A stretch of DNA of 61,365 bases from contig NZ_JAAILA010000019.1 of assembly GCF_010974825.1 (NCBI RefSeq), positions 1 to 61,365 on the forward strand, written 5' to 3'. The translations under genes and the position numbers were made by a program. Positions 53,458 through 61,365 of the stretch are shown here, piece by piece (within the stretch, counting starts at the first letter, position 1; each line of letters opens with the position of its first letter). The notes under the pieces are model-generated. The model was not told the DNA's origin and did no database searches. It was given only the letters and a program-made list of their open reading frames with translations. This stretch comes from Aeromonas rivipollensis (lineage in GTDB: Bacteria; Pseudomonadota; Gammaproteobacteria; Enterobacterales; Aeromonadaceae).

Positions 53458-54318
53458 TCAGCGGCTGCGGGTCATGGCCTCGAAGTCCTCGGCATAGTCC
53501 TTGAGCAGGGTGTAGAGGTGGGCGCGCTGGGAGAGATCCATCGACTGGCTGAGGGCGCTGAGCCACTGTATGGTGCGCTGGCGTGACTGGTCGGTGTACC
53601 CGGTGAAGCGGCCATCCATCAGGCCGTCCCCCTGTTGCAGCAGGCGAGTCAGCTCCTTGCCAAAGTCCGGGTCCTGGCGCTGCTTCATCAACCGCTCCAG
53701 CTCCTTGGTCCAGGCCTCCTGGAACTCGAGCCAGGGGGGCATCATCTCGTATTGCCACTCGGCCCACTGGGCAATGAGCGGCTCCTGGGCCGGCTTCACC
53801 TTGCCAATCCAGAACACCAGCCGTTCGCTCATCTTCTCCCTGAACTCCTTGAGCATCTGCGCCTTGGGCTCGGTGGCGAAATCATGCTTGCGCTCCTGCT
53901 GGCGTTTCACTCTATCGGTCATGAAGCGCGCCACCTGGGCATCGGTCAGGGTGCTGGCGAGACGCACGGTGCGGGGAATGGCGTTCTCCAGGGTGCGGGT
54001 CAGGCTGGCCTGGGTGCGGTCCAGGTGCAGGGTGACCTGGGCCGGGGTCATGGGGCTGGCCACCGCCCTCGCCAGGGCATCGAGATCCCGGGCATAGATG
54101 GGCAGCTCGTGTTGGCGATGCCAGGCCATCAGCCCCTTCACCTCCTTGTCCAGCAGGGTCTTCTGGCTGCGATCCAGGGAGAAGTAGTCGTCCAGTTGCC
54201 AGACGATGGCCGAATCGAGCCAGTAGTAGATCACCCGGGTCGCGCAGCCGGTCAGCAGCAGGCAGAGCAGCAGCAGGCTCCAGCTGCGGGGTTGACGCCA
54301 TGAGAATCTGGTCACCAT
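53458..54318 (-). CDS. DUF6279-type lipoprotein
   Basis: A 286-aa lipoprotein with a basic start, helix SWSLLLLCLLLTGC and a lipobox Cys at about residue 25. The mature protein is helical (YYWLDSAIVWQLDDYFSLDRSQKTLLDKEVKGLMAWHRQHELPIYARDLDAL), resembling DUF6279 family lipoproteins of gammaproteobacteria. GGAGG five bases before the ATG at 54318 fixes the start. The function is unknown, and an outer-membrane location is inferred from the lack of Asp at +2. It lies downstream of the lpoB-thiK group, probably as a separate unit. Confidence 0.78.
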   Translation of the reverse strand: MVTRFSWRQPRSWSLLLLCLLLTGCATRVIYYWLDSAIVWQLDDYFSLDRSQKTLLDKEVKGLMAWHRQHELPIYARDLDALARAVASPMTPAQVTLHLDRTQASLTRTLENAIPRTVRLASTLTDAQVARFMTDRVKRQQERKHDFATEPKAQMLKEFREKMSERLVFWIGKVKPAQEPLIAQWAEWQYEMMPPWLEFQEAWTKELERLMKQRQDPDFGKELTRLLQQGDGLMDGRFTGYTDQSRQRTIQWLSALSQSMDLSQRAHLYTLLKDYAEDFEAMTRSR

Positions 54319-54369
54319 GCATGCCTCCAAGTCGTAGAAAATAAGCGTCGCGCTGGCCTCTGGCCTATC

Positions 54370-55293
54370 TCATTCCAGGCGCTGGCGGTTCATGTCGATG
54401 AGGGCCTGATAGTCGGGCCCGGGTTGCTGCTCCGCCATCAGCAGCGCCCACAGCAGGCCGATGTAATCGACCCAGGGCAGGAAGGCATCGGCCTGGAATC
54501 CCTTGCCATTGAGCAGCTTATGAGCGCCTCCCCTGCCTTCAAGATAGCAGCTCTCCAACTGGCACCGCAGCTCTTCGCTCCAGCCATGGGTGCGCTGTAT
54601 GCTGGCCAGCTCGAAGCCGGGATGACCGGCGGCGCCATACTCCCAGTCGATGACCCAGGGCCTGTGGCCCAACAAGTTAGCCGGATTGAGATCATGATGG
54701 CAAGGGAGCCAGCAATCGTCCGGCTCGTGGCTCGCGAGCAGGGCCCGCTCCAGCGCCGGCAACCAGGGGGGCACCTGGGCCAGGCGCTGCCGATAGCCGG
54801 CGCTGTGGGCCCGCACCGCCATCACCACGGCGGGCAGCGCCAGTCGGTGCAGCCGTCTCAGCACCTCGGCCAGCAAGGGGGCTTGGGTCGCCAGGGGCGG
54901 CGCCTGCTCGGCCCAGTTCGGCTCGTCGCACCACGCCAGCAGCATCAGGCCGCTGGCGGGATCGCCGTGATGACAGGGCAAGGCCAGCCCCTGCCCCACG
55001 GCCCCCAGATAGAGCTGCCACTCGGTGGCGCGGTCTATGCCGAGCCGGACCGGATCCGGGTGGCCGCGCCGCAGGAAGCCGCTCTGCCCCGAGGGCAGAC
55101 GCAGCCGGTAGTTGCCGTTGGTCAGGCCGCTCGCCAGTGGCTCAAGGCGCCCCTGGTGCCAGGGGGCCGGCAGGCTGGCCAGCAGGCTCAGCTCCGCCAG
55201 ATCCCCCTGCTGCCGGGTCGCCTCACCAGCCAAAGGTGGAGGTCTTCGCCTGCTTGCGGATCTCTTTCTGATCGGCCCACAGCAGCTCGCCAT
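54370..55293 (-). CDS. thiK: ThiK-like thiamine/choline kinase family phosphotransferase
   Basis: Up to 307 aa, with an aminoglycoside/choline-kinase fold. GLTNGNYRLRLPSGQSGFLRRGHP is the nucleotide-binding start, CHHDLNPANLLG holds the catalytic Asp and Asn, and VIDWEYGAAGHPGFEL is the metal-binding DWEY motif. The place between lpoB and the downstream genes matches E. coli thiK (thiamine kinase in salvage). The start is uncertain: the ATG at 55293 overlaps lpoB by 71 bp and its GGAG is too close, whereas a TTG at 55233 would overlap by 11 bp and better match the family N-terminus. Confidence 0.78.
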   Translation of the reverse strand: MASCCGPIRKRSASRRRPPPLAGEATRQQGDLAELSLLASLPAPWHQGRLEPLASGLTNGNYRLRLPSGQSGFLRRGHPDPVRLGIDRATEWQLYLGAVGQGLALPCHHGDPASGLMLLAWCDEPNWAEQAPPLATQAPLLAEVLRRLHRLALPAVVMAVRAHSAGYRQRLAQVPPWLPALERALLASHEPDDCWLPCHHDLNPANLLGHRPWVIDWEYGAAGHPGFELASIQRTHGWSEELRCQLESCYLEGRGGAHKLLNGKGFQADAFLPWVDYIGLLWALLMAEQQPGPDYQALIDMNRQRLE

Positions 55294-55819
55294 TCTCCAG
55301 ATCCATCAGGTTCATGGTCATCTGGTAGTAGACGTCCTTCACCTTGCCATTGTCCTTGACGATGCTGACCAGGTTGCCATAGACCATGTAGCGGGCGCCG
55401 GTCTGCTTGCCCAGGCGCACCATGGAGGCGGGATCCACCATGCCGCTGCTCTGCTGGTACTCGAGCTGCTGCTTGACCGCGCTCACCTTGCTCATGTCGA
55501 CGAAGCGGAACTTGCCGGCGCGCAGCAGCTTGGTACGGATGGTGTCCGTGATGGCCTCGGTGTCGATGTGCTCCGAGGTCTTGTTGCGGATGGAGTCCAT
55601 GAACATCACGGGACGGCCCCCTGCGGTGATTTCGCTGGTCGCCGGTGAGGCGAGCATGGAGTCCGCCATCTTGTCGGCGATGGCCTGCAAGTCGGAGGAG
55701 CCGTAATCCACCGTCACCGTCTCTGTCTCGGTGGGATCGCCATAGCTGACTGTGGTGCTGGAGCAGCCGCCGAGCAGCAGGGCCGAGGTCAGGATCAGCA
55801 GGGCATGGTTCATTCTCAT
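55223..55819 (-). CDS. lpoB: Penicillin-binding protein activator LpoB
   Basis: A 198-aa outer-membrane lipoprotein that activates PBP1b during peptidoglycan synthesis. A signal with lipobox LLLGGC (Cys about 19) precedes a short linker and the LpoB domain (VMFMDSIRNKTSEHIDTEAITDTIRTKLLRAGKFRFVD, YMVYGNLVSIVKD, MNLMDLENGELLWADQKEIRKQ). It lacks the long proline-rich linker of the E. coli protein. TGATG overlap with ycfL indicates coupling. The order hinT, ycfL, lpoB, thiK is as in E. coli. Confidence 0.92.
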   Translation of the reverse strand: MRMNHALLILTSALLLGGCSSTTVSYGDPTETETVTVDYGSSDLQAIADKMADSMLASPATSEITAGGRPVMFMDSIRNKTSEHIDTEAITDTIRTKLLRAGKFRFVDMSKVSAVKQQLEYQQSSGMVDPASMVRLGKQTGARYMVYGNLVSIVKDNGKVKDVYYQMTMNLMDLENGELLWADQKEIRKQAKTSTFGW

Positions 55820-56217
55820 CAGTTCGATTCCTCAATCACTTCGCGTACGTAAATCCGGTAGCCCCGGGCTGCCGGACTCGGCGCCAGGGCGGACAGGGTG
55901 CGGGTCTGGTAGCCGTGCAGCTTGATGGGGGTCCAGCCGCGGCCATCGCTGGCCACCTCCTGCCCGGCCTCATCATACCAATAGAACAGGTATTGCAACT
56001 TGTTGTCGCCGCGCTGGGTGCTGGCGGCGGCCACGTTGACCTGCAGCAGGCCGTTTTGCTGGCGGCGGCTGAGTTCGGTCAGGGTGACGTTGACGTTCTG
56101 GTGCTGCTCCGCCACCGCTGCCGCCCCGGCCGCGCCATAGAGCGCCACGCCGGAGGTATTGGTGGCGCACCCCGCCAGCAGCAGTGCCAGCCCGAGGGCC
56201 AAGCCATGTGCTTTCAT
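55819..56217 (-). CDS. ycfL: YcfL-like lipoprotein
   Basis: A 132-aa lipoprotein with lipobox LLLAGC (Cys about 17) and a YcfL-type DUF1425 beta domain (QNVNVTLTELSRRQQNGLLQVNVAAAS, LQYLFYWYDEAGQEV, GWTPIKLHGYQTRTLSALAPSPAARGYRIYV). The function is unknown, but the gene is coupled to lpoB by a one-base stop/start overlap and follows the COG3014-type lipoprotein gene. Confidence 0.88.
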   Translation of the reverse strand: MKAHGLALGLALLLAGCATNTSGVALYGAAGAAAVAEQHQNVNVTLTELSRRQQNGLLQVNVAAASTQRGDNKLQYLFYWYDEAGQEVASDGRGWTPIKLHGYQTRTLSALAPSPAARGYRIYVREVIEESN

Positions 56218-56284
56218 CTTGTTCTCCTTGCCGGTGGCCGAGAGGCCGAACCGGTCAGTCTGTGATCCTTGCCCAAAGGGGCAC

Positions 56285-57706
56285 TCATAGGGGCATCACC
56301 CGGCTGCTCAGGCCCGCGCCGAGGCGCTGCACCCAGACTAGGGTGGTGCGCCCGGCATGCACTGTGAGGGGGAGTGTGCGCATGGCGCTGCCCGCCCCCA
56401 GCTGGAGTTGCACCTCCCCGGCCGGGACCATTCCCTGCCAGCTCGATGCCTCGGCGGGCAGGGTCAGCCAGCTGCGGGTATCGGCCCGCTCAGAGAGGGT
56501 ATTGAAGATGCCCACCAGGATATTGCCCACATCGCCCCCCTCCTTGGCGGCGCTGCGGCGCAACTGCTCCTTGGCCACCAGCCGCAGGGCCTGACGGGTC
56601 AGCATGCCCGGCAGCCGCTCCTGCAGATCCTTGGCCGCCAGCGATTCGAGTCGCACCAGCGAGCTGGTCCGCCCGGCCTGTTTGCCCACCGACACCATCA
56701 GCGGGCCTGTGTCGCTGGCCCTGTTGTCGTAATAGGGTACCGCCACGGTAAAGGTACGAAAATCGCCGCTGGAGGTGGAGATGGGCAGCGGCAGGAAGAT
56801 CTCCCGCCGCGCCGGGATCAGGCCATCTTCAAACAGCACCACCAGCTGGCCCTGATCCTTGGCCGGTGGCGGCGCCTTGCGGCCCACCTTCTTCTCGGTC
56901 TCCTTGAGCTCGTCCGCGGAGCCGCGAAGCCGCGCCAGGCGCAGCAGGGCATCCTGCAGGCTCTGGTTGTCCGGCGCTATCTGGTAGCCCCGCTGATAGT
57001 CCACCCAGGCGTCGTTTAGATCCCCGACCGCCTCATAGAGCACGCCGGAGAAATAGAAGGTGTAGGCGTTCTGGAAACCGTTTTTCACCTGGCCTATCAG
57101 GCGATCGAGCTCGGGTGCCCCGCGCGACATCAGCTGGCGCATCTCCCCATCTGCCTCTGATTCTTCGCTCTTTTCCTTCGCCTTGCGCACCTCGTCGGCC
57201 CGCGCCTTGAGCGCCCGCTCCTGCACCTGGTTGGCGCGGCGCACCTCCACCAGGGCCCCTTCGGCATCCCCCCGTTGCAGGTAGTTCAGCGCCAGATAGT
57301 GGTGCAGCATGGTGCGCTCGTAGTCAGGCGCCCGGTAGGCCATGGTCTGATCGTTGGTGAGCAGGCTGCCCGCCTGAGCCAGCCCCTGGCTCAGGCGGTA
57401 CCGGGCCTGATTGTCTTCCCAGGCGAGCCGGCTGTCGGCGGCGGCAAAGCCCTGCTTGCTGACGCCGTCCTGACCCGCCAGCCAGGCGATGCGCCCTTTC
57501 TCAAGCTGATCCAGCACATAGGTGTCGTCCCCCGGGGTCGATTCGCGCACCTTCGGCAGCGCCTCGGCGGCATGACCCAGCAGCAGCTGGTTGCGAAGGG
57601 GCACCATCTGATCGGAATAGGAGACGAAGAGATCTTGCCAGCGGGAGGCGCAGCCTCCCAGCAGCAGACCGGCCAACAGCAGGCCGGTCAATGAGGCGGG
57701 ACGCAT
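56285..57706 (-). CDS. COG3014-type outer-membrane lipoprotein
   Basis: A 473-aa lipoprotein. A signal peptide with lipobox LLLGGC (Cys about 19) is followed by a TPR-like helical half (HHYLALNYLQRGDAEGALVEVRRANQVQERAL; GVLYEAVGDLNDAWVDYQRGYQIAPDN) and a beta-rich C-terminus (TVAVPYYDNRASDTGPLMVSVG). This matches the COG3014 family. Its ATG at 57706 overlaps the hinT stop (TGATG), so it is part of the hinT-ycfL-lpoB-thiK operon. This extra gene is absent from the E. coli version of the cluster. The role is unknown, probably envelope-related. Confidence 0.82.
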   Translation of the reverse strand: MRPASLTGLLLAGLLLGGCASRWQDLFVSYSDQMVPLRNQLLLGHAAEALPKVRESTPGDDTYVLDQLEKGRIAWLAGQDGVSKQGFAAADSRLAWEDNQARYRLSQGLAQAGSLLTNDQTMAYRAPDYERTMLHHYLALNYLQRGDAEGALVEVRRANQVQERALKARADEVRKAKEKSEESEADGEMRQLMSRGAPELDRLIGQVKNGFQNAYTFYFSGVLYEAVGDLNDAWVDYQRGYQIAPDNQSLQDALLRLARLRGSADELKETEKKVGRKAPPPAKDQGQLVVLFEDGLIPARREIFLPLPISTSSGDFRTFTVAVPYYDNRASDTGPLMVSVGKQAGRTSSLVRLESLAAKDLQERLPGMLTRQALRLVAKEQLRRSAAKEGGDVGNILVGIFNTLSERADTRSWLTLPAEASSWQGMVPAGEVQLQLGAGSAMRTLPLTVHAGRTTLVWVQRLGAGLSSRVMPL

Positions 57707-58056
57707 CACAGGCTGAGCAGAGGTCCCAGCGGCTGGCCACCCACCAGGTGCAGGTGGATGTGGTAGACCTCCTGCCCGCCGTGGCGGTTGCAGTTCATGA
57801 TGAGGCGGTAGCCGTCCTCGGCGATCCCGGCATCTGCCGCCAGCTTGCGGGCCACGGTGAACATGCGGCCGAGGGCCAGCTCGTGATCCGCTTCCACGTC
57901 GTTGACAGTGGGAATGAGCACGTTCGGTACTATCAGTATGTGAGTCTTGGCCTTGGGTTGGATGTCCCGAAACGCGGTCACCAGATCGTCTTGATAAAGG
58001 ATGTCGGCGGGGATCTCCTTGCGGATGATTTTGCTGAAAATGGTTTCTTGCGCCAT
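57706..58056 (-). CDS. hinT: HIT-family purine nucleoside phosphoramidase HinT
   Basis: A 116-aa enzyme that hydrolyses adenosine 5'-phosphoramidates and related nucleotides. The histidine triad is VYHIHLHLV (His99, His101, His103) and the N-terminus [20 protein letters not shown] is typical. AAAGGAG before the ATG at 58056 sets the start. First gene of the operon running to thiK. Confidence 0.95.
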   Translation of the reverse strand: MAQETIFSKIIRKEIPADILYQDDLVTAFRDIQPKAKTHILIVPNVLIPTVNDVEADHELALGRMFTVARKLAADAGIAEDGYRLIMNCNRHGGQEVYHIHLHLVGGQPLGPLLSL

Positions 58057-58178
58057 GGGTAACTCCTTTATATGAAAAAGAAAATTCAATGCAAAACTCA
58101 AGCGACTCCCAAAAATGTCGCCACAGCCCGCCAAGTGTGACACAAGCCGACATTTGACACAGCCGTTGTCCCAATCAC

Positions 58179-58205
58179 TTCAGTTATTGTGAAGAATACC
58201 GATAG
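58179..58205 (+). promoter_or_regulatory. FliA (sigma-28) promoter of the chemoreceptor gene
   Basis: TTCAGTTA (58179-58186), N11, ACCGATAG (58198-58205) resembles the flagellar consensus TAAAGTTT-N11-GCCGATAA, matching 5 and 6 of 8 positions. It lies upstream of a methyl-accepting chemotaxis gene, where FliA control is expected. Confidence 0.6.
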
Positions 58206-58214
58206 TGAGGATGA

Positions 58215-58279
58215 CGTCCCGAGTACCCCAGCGGCATTCCCCGTGGGGGCATGCAGGGTACCAAAGGGACGGGGTACTC
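58215..58279 (+). ncRNA. Structured 5' leader of the chemoreceptor mRNA
   Basis: CGTCCC (58215-58220) can pair with GGGACG (58266-58271), and the adjacent GAGTACCCC (58221-58229) can pair with GGGGTACTC (58271-58279), giving a pseudoknot or mutually exclusive stems. GTACCC can instead pair with GGGTAC at 58256-58261 around an inner CCCC-GTG-GGGG hairpin. No known riboswitch motif is recognised. Confidence 0.45.
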
Positions 58280-58314
58280 AGGCAAGGGACTTTTGCATAG
58301 ACAGCGGGACAATA

Positions 58315-60327
58315 ATGAAACAAACAATGTCAGACCTCTCGATCTTACAGAGAGTCTATCTGGGCTTTGCCATCCTGGTCGCCGTCATGGTCGCCAGCGC
58401 GGTACTGACCTTTCGCGGCCAGAGCGAACTCAACGATGCCCTGGACCAGGTAACACAAGAGTCCATGCCGCTGGTGATCGCCAGCAGCCAGACCCAGATA
58501 AGCCTGCTCAGCGCCAACAAGTGGCTCACCGACGTGCTGACCGAGCAGGATCCCAAGCAACTGCCGGCGGAAGTGGCCGAGCTGCAGCAGGCCAAGGGTC
58601 AGGTCGACAAGATGCTGACGACCCTCAGGCAGCAGGTGGCGACGCACCCCGAATTGCAGGGGGAGATGACGGCCCTCGGCAAGCTGGTGGCTGACTACCT
58701 GCAGCTGACCCAGACCCTGCCCACCGAGCACGAAGCCCTGCTCACCCGGCTGCACAAGGTCAACCAGGCCAAGGGCCAGTTCCAGGTCAGCCTGCCCCAG
58801 TTCAAGAAGAACCTCGGCGACATGATGGTCACCGTCGACGACAGCTTCATCAAGATGCTCTCCGAGACCCTGACCACCAAGCTCTCCGCCATCGAGCTCT
58901 CCACCATGGATGCCCTCAACCAGAGCATCCCCGCCCCCATAGAAGCGGCGCTCAAGCGCAACAAGATGCAGATCGAGGGCTTCAACAGCACCATCAAGGA
59001 TCTGCAAGGGGAGCTCAAGGAGTTCGACAACAACATGGGCCACTACGTCCATGGCTTCGTGCGCGACACCACCGCCACTGAAGGGGTGCTCGCCCAGTAC
59101 CTGGCGCTGATGAAGCAGCAGCAGACCATGCGCGAGCAGAGCAAGCAGGCGAGCCAGCTCATCGTCAGCATCCAGAACAAGCTGGAGGGGATCACCGCCC
59201 AGAGCCAGCAGCTGATGAACGCCAGCATCAAGGCCTCCGATCGGGTGCAGACCCAGAGCACCCTGACCCAGGGGATCAGCATAGTCATCGCCATCTTCGT
59301 CGCCATACTGGTGGCCTTTACCCTCGGCAAGGCCATACGCCGCCCCCTGAAAGAGCTGCTGCGGGTACTGACCGAGGTGACCCAGGGTGACATGACCCAG
59401 CGGGTCGGCTTCAAGAGCCAGAACGAGTTCGGCCAGCTCGGCAGCCAGATCAACCTGCTGATCCAGCAGATGGGAGACGTGCTCAGGCAGCTCTCCCAGG
59501 CCTCGACCCAGCTCAACAGCGCCGCCCACGACAACCGCCACACCACCGAATCGGTGCGCGCGGATCTGGAGAAGCAGCGTCAGGAGACCGCCTCGGTCGC
59601 CGCCGCCATGACCCAGATGGAAGCCTCGGTGCGGGAGGTGGCCCAGGCCGCCAACCAGACCCTGGAGCGGGTGCAGGACGTGGAGAAGGCCTCCGAGATG
59701 GGCCGCAAGGTGATGGCCGGCAACATCACCACCACCCATCAGCTGGCGGGCAAGCTGCAGCAGACCGGCAAGGTGATCGGTGACGTGAGCGCCATGAGCG
59801 GCCAGATTGGCAATATCCTCGACGTCATCCGCGGCATCGCCGAGCAGACCAACCTGCTGGCCCTCAACGCCGCCATAGAAGCGGCCCGGGCCGGCGAGCA
59901 GGGCCGTGGCTTTGCGGTGGTGGCGGACGAGGTGCGCAACCTGGCCGGTCGCACCGCCCAGTCCACCAGCGAGATCCAGACCATGATCGAGAACCTGCAG
60001 CAGGGGGTCGCCCGGGCGGTCAACGTGATGCAGGAGTGCTCCCGCGAGATGGACAGCTGCGTGGATCAGAGCTCCCAGGCCAACAACGCCATGGAGGAGG
60101 TGCAGGGCATAGTGGTGCTCATCAGCGACATGTCGAGCCAGATAGCCTCCGCCGCCGAGCAGCAGCAGGCCACCAGCGCCGACATCGCCACCAACCTCAA
60201 CCGCATCTCGGACATCTCGGATCTCAACTATCAGGGCATAGAGCGGGTCGCCGAGACCAGCCAGCAGCTCGACAGCCTGGCCGAGCAGCAGGAGGGGCTG
60301 GTGCAGCGCTTCCGGCTCAGCGCCTGA
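58315..60327 (+). CDS. Methyl-accepting chemotaxis protein
   Basis: A 670-aa transmembrane chemoreceptor. TM1 is about residues 16-34. A long all-helical periplasmic sensor (about 35-320), of the size of helical bimodular domains that bind organic or amino acids, is followed by TM2 ([19 protein letters not shown]), a HAMP domain ([24 protein letters not shown]) and the signalling tip [42 protein letters not shown]. The C-terminus lacks the NWETF-type CheR tether. The ligand is unknown. The ATG at 58315 follows a weak GGGAC site. The stop precedes a strong terminator. Confidence 0.92.
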   Translation: MKQTMSDLSILQRVYLGFAILVAVMVASAVLTFRGQSELNDALDQVTQESMPLVIASSQTQISLLSANKWLTDVLTEQDPKQLPAEVAELQQAKGQVDKMLTTLRQQVATHPELQGEMTALGKLVADYLQLTQTLPTEHEALLTRLHKVNQAKGQFQVSLPQFKKNLGDMMVTVDDSFIKMLSETLTTKLSAIELSTMDALNQSIPAPIEAALKRNKMQIEGFNSTIKDLQGELKEFDNNMGHYVHGFVRDTTATEGVLAQYLALMKQQQTMREQSKQASQLIVSIQNKLEGITAQSQQLMNASIKASDRVQTQSTLTQGISIVIAIFVAILVAFTLGKAIRRPLKELLRVLTEVTQGDMTQRVGFKSQNEFGQLGSQINLLIQQMGDVLRQLSQASTQLNSAAHDNRHTTESVRADLEKQRQETASVAAAMTQMEASVREVAQAANQTLERVQDVEKASEMGRKVMAGNITTTHQLAGKLQQTGKVIGDVSAMSGQIGNILDVIRGIAEQTNLLALNAAIEAARAGEQGRGFAVVADEVRNLAGRTAQSTSEIQTMIENLQQGVARAVNVMQECSREMDSCVDQSSQANNAMEEVQGIVVLISDMSSQIASAAEQQQATSADIATNLNRISDISDLNYQGIERVAETSQQLDSLAEQQEGLVQRFRLSA

Positions 60328-60359
60328 TGAGGCCGTCTGTTCTTCCATTGCCCTGAAAC

Positions 60360-60393
60360 GACGAGGCCCCGCAGATGCGGGGCCTCGTTTTTA
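60360..60393. terminator. Bidirectional terminator
   Basis: CGAGGCCCCGCA-GA-TGCGGGGCCTCG followed by TTTTTATT lies between the convergent chemoreceptor and PTPS-like genes. Confidence 0.92.
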
Positions 60394-60413
60394 TTGCGGC
60401 TTGCGCCTGGGGA

Positions 60414-61289
60414 TCAGGCGTAGGCGATGGCGCCCTTGCCGACCCCTTCATAGGCGACAATCTTGACGAACTTGTCCCCCACCTGCTTTTTCACTTCGCG
60501 GGCAATATAGTGGGCCAGCAGCTCTATGGTGGTGTCGGTGTCGATCATCTCCACCTCGGCGGCCGGCATGGCGAGCTGGAACAGCCCCTGGGGCGCTGTG
60601 TACTTGAAGCCGAGGTGATGCTCCCCCAGCTCGGCCTTGGCCAGCTCGCTCAACGCCAGCTCGGAGAGGGCCACCTTGTCCTCCAGGGTGCCGAGATAGA
60701 TGTCGGCCCAGCGCTCGGCCCAGTTCAGCTCCAGCTCCTCGTTGCGCGCCCCGTCCACCTCTATCTCGACCGGAGAGCGATGGCCGTGGGCGATGCGCTG
60801 GCAGTTGCCGTCATGCTTCTTCAGGCCATGGCTGTAGTGGTAGAAGGCGCCCTCGATCTTCTCCTGACGCAGGGTCAGGGAGAGATCCTTGATGTTGTCA
60901 GGCAGGCGCTTGGCCAGCACCGCCAGCAGATAGCGGGTCACCGACTCCTTGTCCACCTGGGGGGCGGGGATGAAGGCAAACGCCTGGGCCGGGCAGCGCA
61001 GGTGGATGGAGCGACCCGGGCGCAGCAGATCCACGGTGCACTCGTCGTCGTCCAGGGGGTGGATGTGCACCAGGGCGCTCTCGGTCGGTACCAGCAGCTT
61101 GTGATCCACCTCTTCATCGATGATCGACTTGATAAGCTTCTTCACCCGGCCAAAATCCAGCAGCATGCTCATCTCGTTGAGCTCGCCGCTCATCTCGATG
61201 TCCACCAGCCAACTCTCCCCCACCATGCCGCGACGCTCGCACAGATAGCTGGAATCGATCACAGTCAAATCTCTAACAAATAACTTCAT
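60414..61289 (-). CDS. 6-carboxytetrahydropterin/6-pyruvoyltetrahydropterin synthase-family protein
   Basis: A 291-aa protein with two halves. The first resembles a PTPS/QueD T-fold unit (LFVRDLTVIDSSYLCERRGMVGESWLVDIEMSGELNEMSMLLDFGRVKKLIKSIIDEEVDHKLL), where LDFGRVKK and DHKLL match the family. The second half contains EGAFYHYSHGLKKHDGNCQRIAHGHRSPVEIEVDG, with His residues that fit the zinc site and HGHR as in PTPS, suggesting a fused or internally duplicated form, about twice the QueD length. Its reaction is not certain. I chose the ATG at 61289 over the adjacent GTG. The window ends 76 bp upstream. Confidence 0.82.
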   Translation of the reverse strand: MKLFVRDLTVIDSSYLCERRGMVGESWLVDIEMSGELNEMSMLLDFGRVKKLIKSIIDEEVDHKLLVPTESALVHIHPLDDDECTVDLLRPGRSIHLRCPAQAFAFIPAPQVDKESVTRYLLAVLAKRLPDNIKDLSLTLRQEKIEGAFYHYSHGLKKHDGNCQRIAHGHRSPVEIEVDGARNEELELNWAERWADIYLGTLEDKVALSELALSELAKAELGEHHLGFKYTAPQGLFQLAMPAAEVEMIDTDTTIELLAHYIAREVKKQVGDKFVKIVAYEGVGKGAIAYA

Positions 61290-61365
61290 CACTCAGGCCT
61301 TGCTACAGAGAAAGTGCAGTTTGCGATATTATGACCCCGGATTATCGGCAAAGGAATGACTGATT

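Noticed and set aside
55188..55835. Alternative reading frame over lpoB
   Set aside because: A frameshifted shadow of lpoB; the lipobox and LpoB domain are in the other frame.
58206..58300. c-di-GMP (GEMM) riboswitch upstream of the chemoreceptor
   Set aside because: The conserved GEMM-I core (CACAGGGCAAA-type) and its tetraloop receptor are not present, so I report only a structured leader of unknown kind.

Overview
The window looks like a chromosomal segment of a high-GC gammaproteobacterium, most likely Aeromonas. This is inferred from gene content (NhaD, DUF3802, a second SecDF pair, a lysine riboswitch on lysC, and hinT-ycfL-lpoB-thiK and ycfP-ndh blocks) and from the GC-rich codon use of nearly all genes. 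I made no database comparison.

Layout. 1-1.2 kb: a decayed type I restriction subunit (hsdR) pointing at the 3' end of tRNA-Ser(GGA). 1.5-4 kb: a SulP transporter and two tRNA-Asn genes. 4.1-8.1 kb: a four-gene operon (circularly permuted ATP-grasp, alpha-E protein, transglutaminase, Anbu proteasome-like peptidase) behind a near-perfect sigma-54 promoter. 8.2-15.3 kb: YqhA, then a Fur-box-preceded unit of a membrane cytochrome b-like protein, a six-heme cytochrome c with a beta-propeller-like N-terminus and an FTR1 iron permease, followed by an FAD oxidoreductase and a small secreted protein. 15.3-21.9 kb: two polytopic membrane proteins, a Bcr-type efflux pump, a PNPOx-like flavoprotein and NhaD. 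21.9-27 kb: a DUF4357 gene whose 3' end is tandemly repeated, and an AttEFGH-like ABC system. 27.3-29.6 kb: an AT-rich island with an AlbA_2 (Schlafen-like) protein and a HEPN-type DUF3644 protein. 29.6-36 kb: hydrolase, YjbR, GNAT, DUF3802, MsrA, ArgA (ARG box) and LysC (lysine riboswitch). 36-44 kb: kinase-fold protein, LTA-synthase-like transferase, YbjQ, FadL-like porin, Ndh, YcfP. 44-53 kb: two tandem M3 oligopeptidases, YedI, DUF924, SecD2-SecF2 and a small membrane protein. 53-58 kb: envelope lipoprotein genes, ThiK, LpoB, YcfL, a COG3014 lipoprotein and HinT. 58-61.3 kb: a chemoreceptor with a FliA-type promoter and a structured leader, then a PTPS-family protein.

The best candidates for little-described biology are the AlbA_2/HEPN pair (probable defence island), the sigma-54-driven Anbu operon, and the iron permease paired with a hexaheme cytochrome. 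A separate pattern is that three genes carry partial tandem copies of their own end immediately beside them (DUF4357, LTA synthase and yedI).
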